Shown here: piece by piece, positions 44,367 through 53,562 of the stretch
Layout: every line of letters starts with the position of its first letter
Numbering within the stretch: position 1 is the stretch's first letter
Source: CAYNVS01 sp964400725
GTDB lineage: Bacteria > Myxococcota_A > SURF-8 > CAYNVS01
Direction of reading: 5' to 3'
Assembly (NCBI GenBank): GCA_964400725.1
Contig: CAYNVS010000008.1
Coordinates: forward strand, 50,740 to 114,739
DNA: 64,000 bases
Translations under genes and position numbers: made by a program
The notes under the pieces: generated by a model
Database searches by the model: none
What the model was told of the DNA's origin: nothing
What the model saw: only the letters and a program-made list of their open reading frames with translations

Positions 44367-46627
44367 TCAATTGAAAATAATTTTGTAGTTTTTGCGGTAA
44401 TCTGGCGCGGAAACAATAAAAACATAGTTTGTGTTTCCGCTGTAATCTCTGTTTTTTAATACCAACGGGTTATTGTAGGGGCCGTAATACTTCCACGAGA
44501 GATTATTATATCTATCATATCCAGTTGCAGTAGTATATTCCGCATAAACGTCTCCAGGGCCACCTGTTTCTATCCCTTGAATATTAATCCAATTATCCCA
44601 CATTACATTCCGTGTAATTGGATGTAAATAAAAAATTTCGAGCGGGCTTTGCGTCGTGAAATACATATTGAAAAGTTCTGCTTCAGGCTTCGGGTAAACT
44701 ATTACTTCGTCAACGAATCCTTTAATTTTTGCTTTAACATAGAAAGTTTTTACTCCGGAAGATGGAATCGTAACAATTCTTCTGCTTGTACCGCGGTTAT
44801 ATGTCGAGTATTGTGTGTAAGTTGAAGAAGTGACTAAGCCCGAACGAGAATTATCAACTCCTCCATAGAGCGATGATATTCCGGTATCTAATTGTGGAAA
44901 TCCTTTATCACCATCCAGTTCTGCCCACAAGATGGAATCCTCCCAACCTCTATTAGTTTCATTATTGAAGGCTCTATGATAAACTATCCCTTGAGTTTCC
45001 ACAATGTAATCTCCAGCGTTTAAACTTACTGTCGTTGGCGTATTTAAAGGATAAATACACTCGCCGGGGTTTCCGCCTTGATAACAATCAAACCAGCCTG
45101 TTGTTGGTCTATAGGATGCAACAAGGTCCAAACTACCTACTCCGACAACTACTTGTTGAATTGTAGGAGTATGTGTGCCTCTAAACTCAAGCGAATGCCA
45201 ACCAATAGATGTCAAGTTGGTCTGTAAAAAATAACTCCGATAACGGCCCATACTTGCCGCTCCAGTTATTGTACCAATGAACGCTCCATCAATATAAACT
45301 GATAAATTGTCGCTATTAATGCCGTCATTGTAATCGCATTTTGCTCTTATAATTATAGTAATGGGGCCTGTTTGGTAATTTTGAAAACCTTCAGAGAACC
45401 AAAAGCCTTCAGGACCTTCTTCGCGCGTTCTCCCAATTGGATGATATTTAGTGATTGTTTTTGATTTGGGTAACGACAAGTCATGGTTATACCAATCATG
45501 AGTATAGGCTGGGGTTCCTTCTGTAACATCACCCCACCAATTAAAATCGGCATAAGCAAGCCAAGAACGAACAAATCCGTATGGATACCCCCACCCGCTT
45601 GACCAATTCCAGTCATTGAAAGAGTTGGTATCAATTACATCTAACATACTTTGAGTAACACATTTAACAGTAGTTTGGCCGGAATCAAAACTTGGCCACA
45701 TGACTACGTTTCCACATTGGTTTGCTTGAAGCCTTGAAATAAAAGCTCTAATTCCAATAAATCCGGGGAGGGGAGTGTAAGAGTACATATTATTTGGGTT
45801 ATAAATATCTGTATATTGGATTGTATAATTGTTTCTATTCCATCCAGCATTAACTTCATACAATCTTTTTGAGTTTATATTTTGTGAAGCCCAAAAATCA
45901 AAAAGAAAAGTGTAATAGTGAACGCCGCCGTACCAAATTAAATCCCAACCCATGCCTAAATTAATAAAGTCAAAACTTTGCTTTGCAGTTCTGGTAGGCA
46001 CTCCAGATAATATTGTACCGGTATTATTTCCATTGAATGTTGGTCCTGCCTCTAAAACAGTAAAGTCAGGAAATCCTAATGGAGCAGTATTTCCTTGAGC
46101 GATATGCGTAAGTTCATGTACAATTGTTTGGGGGTCAACTACTATTTCTTGGTATGCTCCACTCACACAAAGAGAATTCCCGGATGACGCACCAGCACTG
46201 CCGCCATCCATATACAGAGTAATTTGGGATGGCATGGTGTAGCCAGGACTCGTGCGAGGAGATAAAACATCGTTTAAATCTGTCGGCGGGTTTGTATTGG
46301 CATAATTTTGTTGTAAATATTTGGAAGCGGCTTTGATTACTTGAGCATAATTGTAAAGGCCTTGGTAATCAATTACTCCAGGATCTAACGCGTTGCAACC
46401 TGCTGGAGGGTTGTATCCTAAGAAAATCTTAAATGTGTTTAAATTAATATCATCAGTCAATATACCCCACCCATCATAATTACTTTCATCGTCCCAACCG
46501 CAAGGGCAGTTTATCGAATACCCAACATTTGGAATTATTAATGTTGAAACAAAAATTAATAAAACAAAGAATTTCTCTTTCGATAAAACGTAGCTGTTTC
46601 GGGGGGGGGGGTACCAGGTCGCATCAT
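44367..46627 (-). CDS. Secreted gluzincin-like metalloprotease, out of frame at a C11 tract (phase-variable, OFF as sequenced)
   Basis: The uninterrupted frame covers 44367-46460 (697 codons from a TTG without a ribosome site), but it is open well upstream. Reading back gives a signal peptide (EKFFVLLIFVSTLIIPNVGYS) and SINCPCGWDD. The only good start is AAAGGAG-ACG-ATGATG at 46627. From there the frame passes through C11 (46601-46611) and stops after 23 codons. With 12 Cs it would run through the signal peptide into the enzyme. The catalytic motif IVHELTHIAQG (46104-46118) and a Glu about 20 residues later (VLEAGPTF) fit a gluzincin zinc site. The C-terminal half is beta-sandwich-like with CBM-type strands. 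The gene is clearly A+T-richer than its neighbours, suggesting acquisition. Confidence 0.8.
46601..46611. repeat. Homopolymeric G11/C11 tract at the 5' end of the metalloprotease gene
   Basis: Eleven G on the plus strand (C on the coding strand) start 11 nt after the second ATG. A tract of this length is prone to slipped-strand mispairing. Twelve or nine Cs put the signal peptide in frame with the start; ten or eleven do not. Confidence 0.9.
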
Positions 46628-46664
46628 CGTCTCCTTTAGCTATAGTTTCTCACCGTCTACACTA

Positions 46665-46688
46665 ATAATAACGCCAATGCGTTATTAT
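46665..46688 (-). promoter_or_regulatory. Perfect inverted repeat overlapping the metalloprotease promoter
   Basis: ATAATAACGC and GCGTTATTAT (10 bp each, 4-nt spacer) form a perfect palindrome about 40-60 nt upstream of the protease start. A minus-strand TATAAT (46689-46684) lies within it. It may be an operator at the -10 region or a leader hairpin. The -35 element is weak. Confidence 0.5.
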
Positions 46689-46763
46689 AAATGACAATAT
46701 ACCTAGCTTTATATTGCATTAACAACGCCCGCTTTGTCAATATAAAAAACGCCCCGCCGCAAA

Positions 46764-48302
46764 TTAATATTTTTGTTTCGCCTCCGCAAGCTTGCCTAGC
46801 AGCCCGTGCACCGTTTCCGCCCACATCCGCCCGTATTCGGCTTTGTCCTTATCTTTGTAAAAGTCGTCGCCGTAATCGAGGTAGAAGTCGCCCCCCTCAA
46901 CCATTAGCGAAGTCCACGCCGCAAGGAATATCTTAATATCCTTGTTTATTTCCGCCTCGGTAGGATGTTCGTCCAGCGCCAAAACGCGCTTCATAAAATA
47001 CGGCATTTCGTTGAGGTTCGCAGGCGGCTTGAGAACCGTCTTCATGCAGTCGTAGTAAACCTGCCCGAACATCAGCGCCGGTTTGCCGCTGATCAGCGCC
47101 TCGAACCCGATGGTGCCCGATATTGTGGCGATTAACTCCGCTTTTGCAATTATTTGGCGGCTGTTCACGCGCTCGTTAAGCAAAATTACGTTGGGAAGCG
47201 CTTGAATCGCTTGATAAAATTGCTTGTCGTGTATTCCGCCGGCAATCGGGTGATCTTTTACGACTAATCTGTAACCCGCGGGAAGAGAGGCGCTCAGCAG
47301 GCGTATAAGCGCAAGCTGGTCAAGGTAGCCGGGGGATGCGCCCAGCAAAACCGCCTCAGGCTGCAAATGCAGAGGGAAAAATACAAACGGCTCGGCCGGC
47401 AGGTCGAACGTTTTAACGATGCGTTTTTTATTGAAATCGTTGACCAATCTTCCAAAATACGCCTTGACGGCGGGCGAAGTTTGAATCTTGTAATAAAATT
47501 CTTTAGGTTCAGGTTTCGATAATGTAAACCCTCTCAGATTGAGCCTTATTGTTCTTGCCGCGTTTTTCGTCATGCTTTTCCAGTTTTTGCTGTAAAAAAA
47601 ACCGGGGAATAATTTGCTCGAATCCTTCTCTCTTATTTCGCAAATTTTACGTTCGAGCGCATCCTCTATCGGAGCGACTTTCTCTTCGTAATGAACGCGG
47701 TAATATTCGTAAATCTTGGGTAAAACCGTGCATTTGAACGAAACGTGATCCTGCGGATAAAACTTTCCTTTTAGCCAATATGTGCCGAAACCAATGCTGA
47801 GAGCCGGTATCCGATAATGCTGGGCAAGCTCGTAAACCGCGTGCGAGTGCATGTTGTCGGAAACTTGGTTGAACGCTGCGGTTATATTGTGTTTTTCTAT
47901 CACATGTTTGTAAAACAAAACCAGTTCTTTTATAATGTTGTCGATTTCATTAGTAGTATAATGCGAATATGGTTCTACGCCGGTTAAAAAGCTGTAATCC
48001 GTAATTCTTCGCTCTACTACGGCAATGCGCCAAAGGTTGCATTCCGGCAGTTCTCTTTCAAGATCGCGTACGTTTGTATTGCGAATAAGTTCTGCGTTTT
48101 GCGCAACCCACGTATCGAAATGCTCGAACTTTATATCGGGAAAGTCCGCCTCGTCGGCAAAGCGCGGGCCGTTGTAAACGAAAACGGTTTCGTAACCGCG
48201 CTTATCCTGCAGATGCCTGCAAGCCTGAATGTAAACGTCGCGGCGTTTTGTTATGACCGCGAGTTGCGATTGCATCAAAAACAGCAGTTTTTCTTTTTTC
48301 AT
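46764..48302 (-). CDS. Capsule polysaccharide biosynthesis-type protein
   Basis: The product has 512 residues and no signal peptide. The C-terminal half resembles the Capsule_synth (KpsS/KpsC/LipB-type) domain: VFFPLHLQPEAVLLGAS, a Gln/Leu helix (DQLALIRLLSASLP), LVVKDHPIAGG, and TISGTIGFEALISGKPALMFG, which is the Gly-rich nucleotide-sugar-binding motif of GT-B-like folds. It is probably a sugar transferase acting on a surface glycan in the cytoplasm. It is the last gene of the minus-strand polysaccharide trio, 24 nt after the GNAT gene. Confidence 0.8.
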   Translation of the reverse strand: MKKEKLLFLMQSQLAVITKRRDVYIQACRHLQDKRGYETVFVYNGPRFADEADFPDIKFEHFDTWVAQNAELIRNTNVRDLERELPECNLWRIAVVERRITDYSFLTGVEPYSHYTTNEIDNIIKELVLFYKHVIEKHNITAAFNQVSDNMHSHAVYELAQHYRIPALSIGFGTYWLKGKFYPQDHVSFKCTVLPKIYEYYRVHYEEKVAPIEDALERKICEIREKDSSKLFPGFFYSKNWKSMTKNAARTIRLNLRGFTLSKPEPKEFYYKIQTSPAVKAYFGRLVNDFNKKRIVKTFDLPAEPFVFFPLHLQPEAVLLGASPGYLDQLALIRLLSASLPAGYRLVVKDHPIAGGIHDKQFYQAIQALPNVILLNERVNSRQIIAKAELIATISGTIGFEALISGKPALMFGQVYYDCMKTVLKPPANLNEMPYFMKRVLALDEHPTEAEINKDIKIFLAAWTSLMVEGGDFYLDYGDDFYKDKDKAEYGRMWAETVHGLLGKLAEAKQKY

Positions 48303-48326
48303 CGCGCCTGGCTCGTTGTGGTTATA

Positions 48327-49376
48327 TTAAATAAAATCGGTGTACGTCGAAGAGACGGAAAAACCGTCGAAGGCGTAAGCGTCGCTCAAGTTCAGGTTGT
48401 CGTCGTGCTTGCGGACGATGAACGAAACGGGAGTGCGCGGAATGAAAGCGTTCGCCATAAGCATTGCGCCTTCCATCGAATTGATATTCGCCTTCGCGTA
48501 AACGGCGTCGCATTCGCGCGCCGCAATATCCAGAAATTCGGCGATTAAACAGAATCGGGTCGCTTCGTCCGCCGCTACGACGTCGACGAGATGAAGGCAG
48601 TTCATTCCCGCTTTGTTTTTTTCCTTTCTTCTGTTCCAGACGGCGTAACCGGAGGGAGCTCCGCCCTTTCCCGCTACGGTCAGGAATTCGTAATTCTGCG
48701 AAGGGTTCCTGTTGTACCGCCAATCCGTCCACGGCCAATCCTTTTTAAGCGTTAAAACGGACGAACGCCCGGCGCGCTCCCAAAGAGGAGCTACGAAGCC
48801 TTCGGTCAGACTTTGGGCACGCATGAACGAAAGCCGCTTCGCGACGCTTGCCGCGCATCCGAGGAAACCCGTAGGCAGGGCGGCGACGACTCTTTTCATC
48901 GCCGCAGGTGCGTTGTTATATTTGTAATTAAACGGTCTGAGCAATTCGTAAACCGGAAGCGGCTCTACGAATTTTAAATTTTTCAAAAAGCCGGGACGGG
49001 AGTTCTGGTTCGGAAAACCTATCGTGAATTTTCGTCCGTCTTCCTTGACATGAGCGAAAAGCGCGTCGGCCAGAGCGGTGAATATTCCCTGTTTGCGGTA
49101 ATTTTCGTGCGTGTAGGTGTCGAGCGAAGTGCACGCCTTATAAGTCTCTCCGCCGGCGTTCAAATCGGTGGGAACGACGACGTACTGACCGGCCACGGTC
49201 GCGCCGTCAAGCGCGAGATAGCAGTAAAGCGGCCCGGCGGGGTTTTTATAATAAAGCCATTCGAGATACGACTTGGACCTGTCGGGAAAGAAAGTCTTGT
49301 GCGCTTCGTCAAGCAGCGAGCGCTCGGCATGGGGATTAAGCAAATGGGTGCGCCACGCGTATTTCTTCTGATTCAT
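48327..49376 (-). CDS. GNAT-family acyltransferase (surface glycan context)
   Basis: The product has 349 residues. The N-terminal half carries an acetyl-CoA-binding GNAT motif (HENYRKQGIFTALADALF, with R-x-x-G-I/A) following a beta-strand TSLDTYT. The C-terminal half (about 180-349) is a second GNAT-like or FemX-like domain with DFDWTWR-type residues (LKKDWPWTDWRYNRNP). Similar proteins sit in exopolysaccharide loci and acylate amino-sugars. GAGAGGAG lies before the ATG. It is in an operon between the polysaccharide deacetylase (36 nt upstream) and the capsule-type gene. Confidence 0.78.
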   Translation of the reverse strand: MNQKKYAWRTHLLNPHAERSLLDEAHKTFFPDRSKSYLEWLYYKNPAGPLYCYLALDGATVAGQYVVVPTDLNAGGETYKACTSLDTYTHENYRKQGIFTALADALFAHVKEDGRKFTIGFPNQNSRPGFLKNLKFVEPLPVYELLRPFNYKYNNAPAAMKRVVAALPTGFLGCAASVAKRLSFMRAQSLTEGFVAPLWERAGRSSVLTLKKDWPWTDWRYNRNPSQNYEFLTVAGKGGAPSGYAVWNRRKEKNKAGMNCLHLVDVVAADEATRFCLIAEFLDIAARECDAVYAKANINSMEGAMLMANAFIPRTPVSFIVRKHDDNLNLSDAYAFDGFSVSSTYTDFI

Positions 49377-49412
49377 TGAAGCGGCTCCTCTCGTTGTTTG
49401 TTTTCGCTATGT

Positions 49413-50312
49413 TCATTCGATTTTTCCAAACTTTTCTCGCAGCAGCACGTAGCCTACGCTCAGCAGCTCCAGCGCGGCGTCTCCCGAGCTTTCGGGACAG
49501 CCGATTACCGGCAAATCGAACCTGTCGCACTTGGCGACGTCGAGCCACGCGTGAACGAGTCCTCGCGCGCTCTTGAAGCCCCCTTTGTCGCAGGCGCGCT
49601 TCTCGCGCGGGCCGTAATCGCCGTTGGGGTAGGAAAAGTCGAGAATCGGCGTCTGCAGCTTTTCTTCTAAAATAACCCTGCTCAGCGATATTTCGCTCTC
49701 GCATCGGTCGTCGTCGCACATTGTAAGAACAGGGTGATTAACGGTGTGCGCCCCGAAGGAGACCAGGCCGGTCTTCATCATCTTGCGAGCGGTCGCAAGC
49801 GACAATGCGGTGGCCGTCTTGTATTCGCGCTCGTTCTCGAAGTCGTAGCGCGCCTTTAAAAGCTCGAGCCTTCTGGCGTCGGGAAGTCGCTTGTAATCCT
49901 CCGGATTTCCTCCCGCCTGCCATACGGCCTCGTACCAGAATTTCCGTTTGGTGGCGAACGCCCCGGCTACGAGGTAAATGATTACCGGGGCTTTATAATT
50001 TTGAATGGCCGGAAGCAGAGCTTCGTTCTCCCTGTACCCGTCGTCGATTGTAATAAGAAGCGGGCGATCGGGGAGACCGCGTTCGTCGCCGTTTTCTATA
50101 GCCTCCCTCAGCGTTTGCATTGAAATCGGATTGAAGTTCTTTCTGTAAAACGCAAGGTGCCTCTCGAAAAGGTCGGGAGCCGGTTTGTGGTAAAAAACCG
50201 CGCTGACTTTCTTTTTGCCGATGAGGGCGCGCGCGATCTTGGGAGCCGGGCTGTTCGCCGCGGCGCCTTTAAGCCTGCCTACGATTTCTTTACGCAACGA
50301 CCTGTAATCCAT
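49413..50312 (-). CDS. Polysaccharide deacetylase (NodB homology, CE4)
   Basis: The product has 299 residues. Motif 1 is LLITIDDGYRENE, with the catalytic base and metal Asp. Motif 2 is FGAHTVNHPVL, with the two metal His residues. Motif 3 is FSYPNGDY. All CE4 metal ligands are present, so it is likely an active metal-dependent N-deacetylase. There is no signal peptide or membrane helix, suggesting that it acts on a cytoplasmic lipid-linked precursor. It is the first gene of the trio with the GNAT and capsule-type genes. Confidence 0.9.
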   Translation of the reverse strand: MDYRSLRKEIVGRLKGAAANSPAPKIARALIGKKKVSAVFYHKPAPDLFERHLAFYRKNFNPISMQTLREAIENGDERGLPDRPLLITIDDGYRENEALLPAIQNYKAPVIIYLVAGAFATKRKFWYEAVWQAGGNPEDYKRLPDARRLELLKARYDFENEREYKTATALSLATARKMMKTGLVSFGAHTVNHPVLTMCDDDRCESEISLSRVILEEKLQTPILDFSYPNGDYGPREKRACDKGGFKSARGLVHAWLDVAKCDRFDLPVIGCPESSGDAALELLSVGYVLLREKFGKIE

Positions 50313-50391
50313 CTCTCGCTCTTCCGTTTTTACGGAGTATTAATAGCTCAAAAATACCCGGTATGCAAAGTTATCTGTTTTCGCTGCCCGC

Positions 50392-50416
50392 AAAAAAGGG
50401 CGGGAAGCGCCCGCCC
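50392..50416 (-). terminator. Terminator after the DUF4139 cluster
   Basis: On the minus strand GGGCGGG, a 5-nt loop and CCCGCCC are followed by T6, 20 nt past the stop of the last DUF4139 gene. Confidence 0.85.
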
Positions 50417-50435
50417 GACTCGACGAATTAAACGC

Positions 50436-51977
50436 CTATTTCTTTTTAGGGCTTGGGTTCCAACCGTAATAATGAGCCGTGTAACTCACTTTAACCTCTT
50501 TGCCCGCCGGTACTTTCACCTCGAATACGACGGTGCGGGAATCGGTCTTTTCGAACTTATGCGTTTCCTTCTTTATTTCCCACGTCAGCCAGCGGTAAAG
50601 GTTTTCTTTAACCTTTATAACGACGTCCTCTTTTTCCTTGCGATTTTTAAGAGTGATTTCAAAGGTTTCCCAAATGTCGTTTTCTTCGGCGCGAAAGTCG
50701 ATCTGCTTGCGCTGGCCCGCCAGGTCGAACGCGCTGCCGACCTTAAGCATAACCGTTTCGTCCTTCGGCGTGTGGTCGATATTGTCCTCTCCGATGAACT
50801 CAAGGCTGCCGTCCTTCGGATCTTCCTTGAAGAGCCTTACAACCCCTTTGGGAAGAGGCATTCCAAGCCCCGATTCCTTCGAGTTCTTCATCTCGATGTA
50901 AACGTCGATCTTCTTATTGGAGTCGCCCGCGTTTAAATCGCGGTCGGATATTGCGTAATAAGTATAAGCGTAGTCGTAAACGCCGCCGTAGTAGGCGTAA
51001 ACTTTGTTGACTTTCGCTTTCGTTACCGGGTCGAACAGCTCAATCTGCTTCATCGACTTGTCTTCAATCGTCGTCGTCCGCTGCAGCGTGTACATGTGGT
51101 AGTCGAAGAGAGCCTGCTCCTTGAAATCATCCGGCTTTTCGCCGTATTTGACGGCCTTTTCCTCTGCCATCATATACAGCGCGCCCGTTGCGAGTTGATT
51201 GGCCGGCGTTACGATATTGACGTCTCCGGCGACGAGCTTGAGCCCGGCGTTTTTAAATGCAGCGCCGCTGTTGTTGGTAATGGTAACCCAGCCGGAAAAT
51301 TTCGCGCTTGTTTCCTTTTCGTCCAAAACCATGCCGTACGCCGCGCTCCACCCGATTGCGTCGGCCTTGTACGCGACTTTTATGTCGTGCTCCCCCGGCT
51401 TGTCGGCAAGCACGTCCCATACTAGAGTAGGCTTGGTAATCAGCCCGCCCGGCAGCTCCGAGAACGATATTTTACCGACGTTTTCGCCGCGCGAAATTAT
51501 CTGAATGGGATTCGTCTTGTCGTTCGTCGCAAGCGTCAACGAGGCGTCGTCGTAACTCAATAACTTCCCTTCAATTTTACCGTCTTTCGCGCTCACGACG
51601 ATATTCCTCTCGATGTATTTCTCCAGAATTTTGGAGCTCGAAACGAGATCGTATTCGTAATTCTGCTCTATAACGAAAGTGTTTTCCGGGTCTGTGAGCG
51701 ACTCGAACTTAACCGTGGCCGGATCAATCGTCGCGGCTACGTCGGTAAATTTGTAAACGTCCCGCCCTTTTTTAAGGTTCATTTTGCGAACGTCTTTTAC
51801 GATGGCGAACCCCGCGCCGCCGTAACCCACGGAACTTTCGCTGTAAATGGTCAAACCAAGGGCTCCCTGCGTTTTGGCGTCGCCTCCCAAGACTGTTCCG
51901 ACGAGCGCCAGAGCGGCGGCAAAGACCGCAAGAGCCGCCGCCGACCGCGCGTACACAAAAAATTTCTTAATTTTCAT
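50436..51977 (-). CDS. DUF4139-type exported protein, copy 1
   Basis: The product has 513 residues. A signal peptide (AALAVFAAALALVGTVLG) is followed by LGLTIYSESSVGYGG. The conserved core has KFTDVAATIDPATVKFESLTDP and FVIEQNYEYDLVSSSKILEKYI, and a DUF4139 region near GWSAAYGMVLDEK and FSGWVTITNNSGA. The C-terminal beta-domain ends in VKVSYTAHYYGW. The family is periplasmic or surface; its biochemical function is unknown. It is the third gene of a tandem run. A stretch of about 100 nt (50586-50690) is nearly identical to copy 2 (52154-52258), indicating recent duplication or gene conversion. Confidence 0.85.
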   Translation of the reverse strand: MKIKKFFVYARSAAALAVFAAALALVGTVLGGDAKTQGALGLTIYSESSVGYGGAGFAIVKDVRKMNLKKGRDVYKFTDVAATIDPATVKFESLTDPENTFVIEQNYEYDLVSSSKILEKYIERNIVVSAKDGKIEGKLLSYDDASLTLATNDKTNPIQIISRGENVGKISFSELPGGLITKPTLVWDVLADKPGEHDIKVAYKADAIGWSAAYGMVLDEKETSAKFSGWVTITNNSGAAFKNAGLKLVAGDVNIVTPANQLATGALYMMAEEKAVKYGEKPDDFKEQALFDYHMYTLQRTTTIEDKSMKQIELFDPVTKAKVNKVYAYYGGVYDYAYTYYAISDRDLNAGDSNKKIDVYIEMKNSKESGLGMPLPKGVVRLFKEDPKDGSLEFIGEDNIDHTPKDETVMLKVGSAFDLAGQRKQIDFRAEENDIWETFEITLKNRKEKEDVVIKVKENLYRWLTWEIKKETHKFEKTDSRTVVFEVKVPAGKEVKVSYTAHYYGWNPSPKKK

Positions 51978-52007
51978 TGTATCTTTTCCTACGTTTTAAA
52001 AAGAAAA

Positions 52008-53531
52008 CTACTTTTTCTGTTTCGTATTCCATCCCCAATAATGGGCGGTGTACTTTACCTTAACTTCCTTGCCCGCCGGAACTTTAACGTCAAAAGCGAC
52101 GGTGCGAGCGTCCAGTTTTTCGTATTTTTCCGAGGCGTCTTTTATTTCCCAGTTGAGCCAGCGGTAAAGGTTTTCTTTAACCTTTATAACGACGTCCTCT
52201 TTTTCCTTGCGGTTTTTAAGAGTGATTTCAAAGGTTTCCCAAATATCGTTGGGCTCGGATTTGAAATCGAGCTGTTTGCGCTCGCCGACTAAGTCGAACG
52301 CGCTGCCGACTTTTAACATAACGGTTTCGTCTTTGGGCGTATGGTCGATTTTATCCTCGCCTATGAACTCCAAACTGCCGTCCTTCGGGTCTTCTTTAAA
52401 CAGACGAATAACGCCTTTGGGAAGCGGAATGCCGAGACCGGCCTCTTTGGCGTTTTTCATTTCTATATAAACGTCGATTTTGGAATTGCCCGTCGGGCGC
52501 AAATCGCGCTCGTTGTAAACGTAGCCGGAATAGCCGTAAGAGTAAACGCCGCCCAGATACGCGTAAATCTTGTTTACCGGAACTTTCATTACCGGGTCGA
52601 ACAGCTCGATTTGTTTAATCGACTTATCGGCAATCGTCGTGTTGCGCTGCAGCGTGTACATGTGGTAATCAAAGAGCGCCTGCTCCTCAAACCCTTGCGC
52701 TCCCCCTCCGCCTCCCCCGTCCATCGCCATTTTCATTTTTGCGTTTTTATAAACCTTGCGCGTGTCGGTTACGACGTTCACGTCTCCCGCAACCAATTTC
52801 AGTCCAGCGTCTTTATAAGTCGCGCCGCTGTTGTTGGTAATCGTTACCCAGCCCGAAAATTTAGCCGACTTCTCCGGCTGATCGAGCACGAGGCTGTAAG
52901 ACGAATCCCATTGAATTCCGGTCGCCTTGTACGCGACCTTTACTTCGTGATCTCCGGCTTTGTTGGCGAGCACGTCCCAAACCAGCGTCGGTCTGGTAAT
53001 AAGCCCGCCCGGCAGCTCGGCGAAGGCAAGTTTCGCGACGTTTTCGCCGCGGGCGATGATTTGAATAGGATTAACTTTATCGCCGGTCGCCAAAACTATG
53101 CTCGCGGCGTCGAAACTTAGCAGTTTTCCTTCGATGCGTCCGTCCTTTGTAATTAAAGCGATGTTGTTGTCGATGTATTTTTCCAAAATTTTCGAGCTGG
53201 AAACCAGATCGTACTCGTAGTTTTGCTCGATTACGAAGGTGTTAGCCGGGTCGGTCAGCGACTCGAACTTTACGGTGGCCGGATCGATTGTGGTCGCAAC
53301 GTCCGAAAATTTATAAATATCGCGCCCTTTCTTGAGGTTCATTTTGCGAATTTCTTTAATAATCGCAAAACCCTGCCGGTTGTAATAATTGCCCGACGAG
53401 GCGTTGTAAATCGTAAGAGAAACTCCTTTGCCGCTTTTGTCGTCTCCGCCCGATACGGACGCCGCAAGCGCGATAATTGCCGCCAAACAGGCCGCGCCGA
53501 TAAAGTGCTTTCCCGCGTGTTTCAAGTTCAT
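52008..53531 (-). CDS. DUF4139-type exported protein, copy 2
   Basis: The product has 507 residues and the same plan as copy 1: signal peptide (FIGAACLAAIIALAASVSGG), ATTIDPATVKFESLTDP, the FVIEQNYEYDLVSSSKILEKYI block, FSGWVTITNNSGATYKDAG, and a C-terminal AHYWGWNTKQKK. A Gly-rich, Met-rich loop (KMKMAMDGGGGGGAQG) replaces a different variable loop in copy 1. This locates the variable surface between conserved strands. It ends 30 nt before the start of copy 1. Confidence 0.85.
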   Translation of the reverse strand: MNLKHAGKHFIGAACLAAIIALAASVSGGDDKSGKGVSLTIYNASSGNYYNRQGFAIIKEIRKMNLKKGRDIYKFSDVATTIDPATVKFESLTDPANTFVIEQNYEYDLVSSSKILEKYIDNNIALITKDGRIEGKLLSFDAASIVLATGDKVNPIQIIARGENVAKLAFAELPGGLITRPTLVWDVLANKAGDHEVKVAYKATGIQWDSSYSLVLDQPEKSAKFSGWVTITNNSGATYKDAGLKLVAGDVNVVTDTRKVYKNAKMKMAMDGGGGGGAQGFEEQALFDYHMYTLQRNTTIADKSIKQIELFDPVMKVPVNKIYAYLGGVYSYGYSGYVYNERDLRPTGNSKIDVYIEMKNAKEAGLGIPLPKGVIRLFKEDPKDGSLEFIGEDKIDHTPKDETVMLKVGSAFDLVGERKQLDFKSEPNDIWETFEITLKNRKEKEDVVIKVKENLYRWLNWEIKDASEKYEKLDARTVAFDVKVPAGKEVKVKYTAHYWGWNTKQKK

Positions 53532-53562
53532 TGCGTTCTCCTTTTAATAGTTAATCCTAACG

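Noticed and set aside
46601..46611. Poly-G tract as an assembly error only
   Set aside because: A miscounted homopolymer is possible, but the open frame continuing upstream to a ribosome site plus signal peptide makes a real variable tract at least as likely; kept as a finding with reads as the test.
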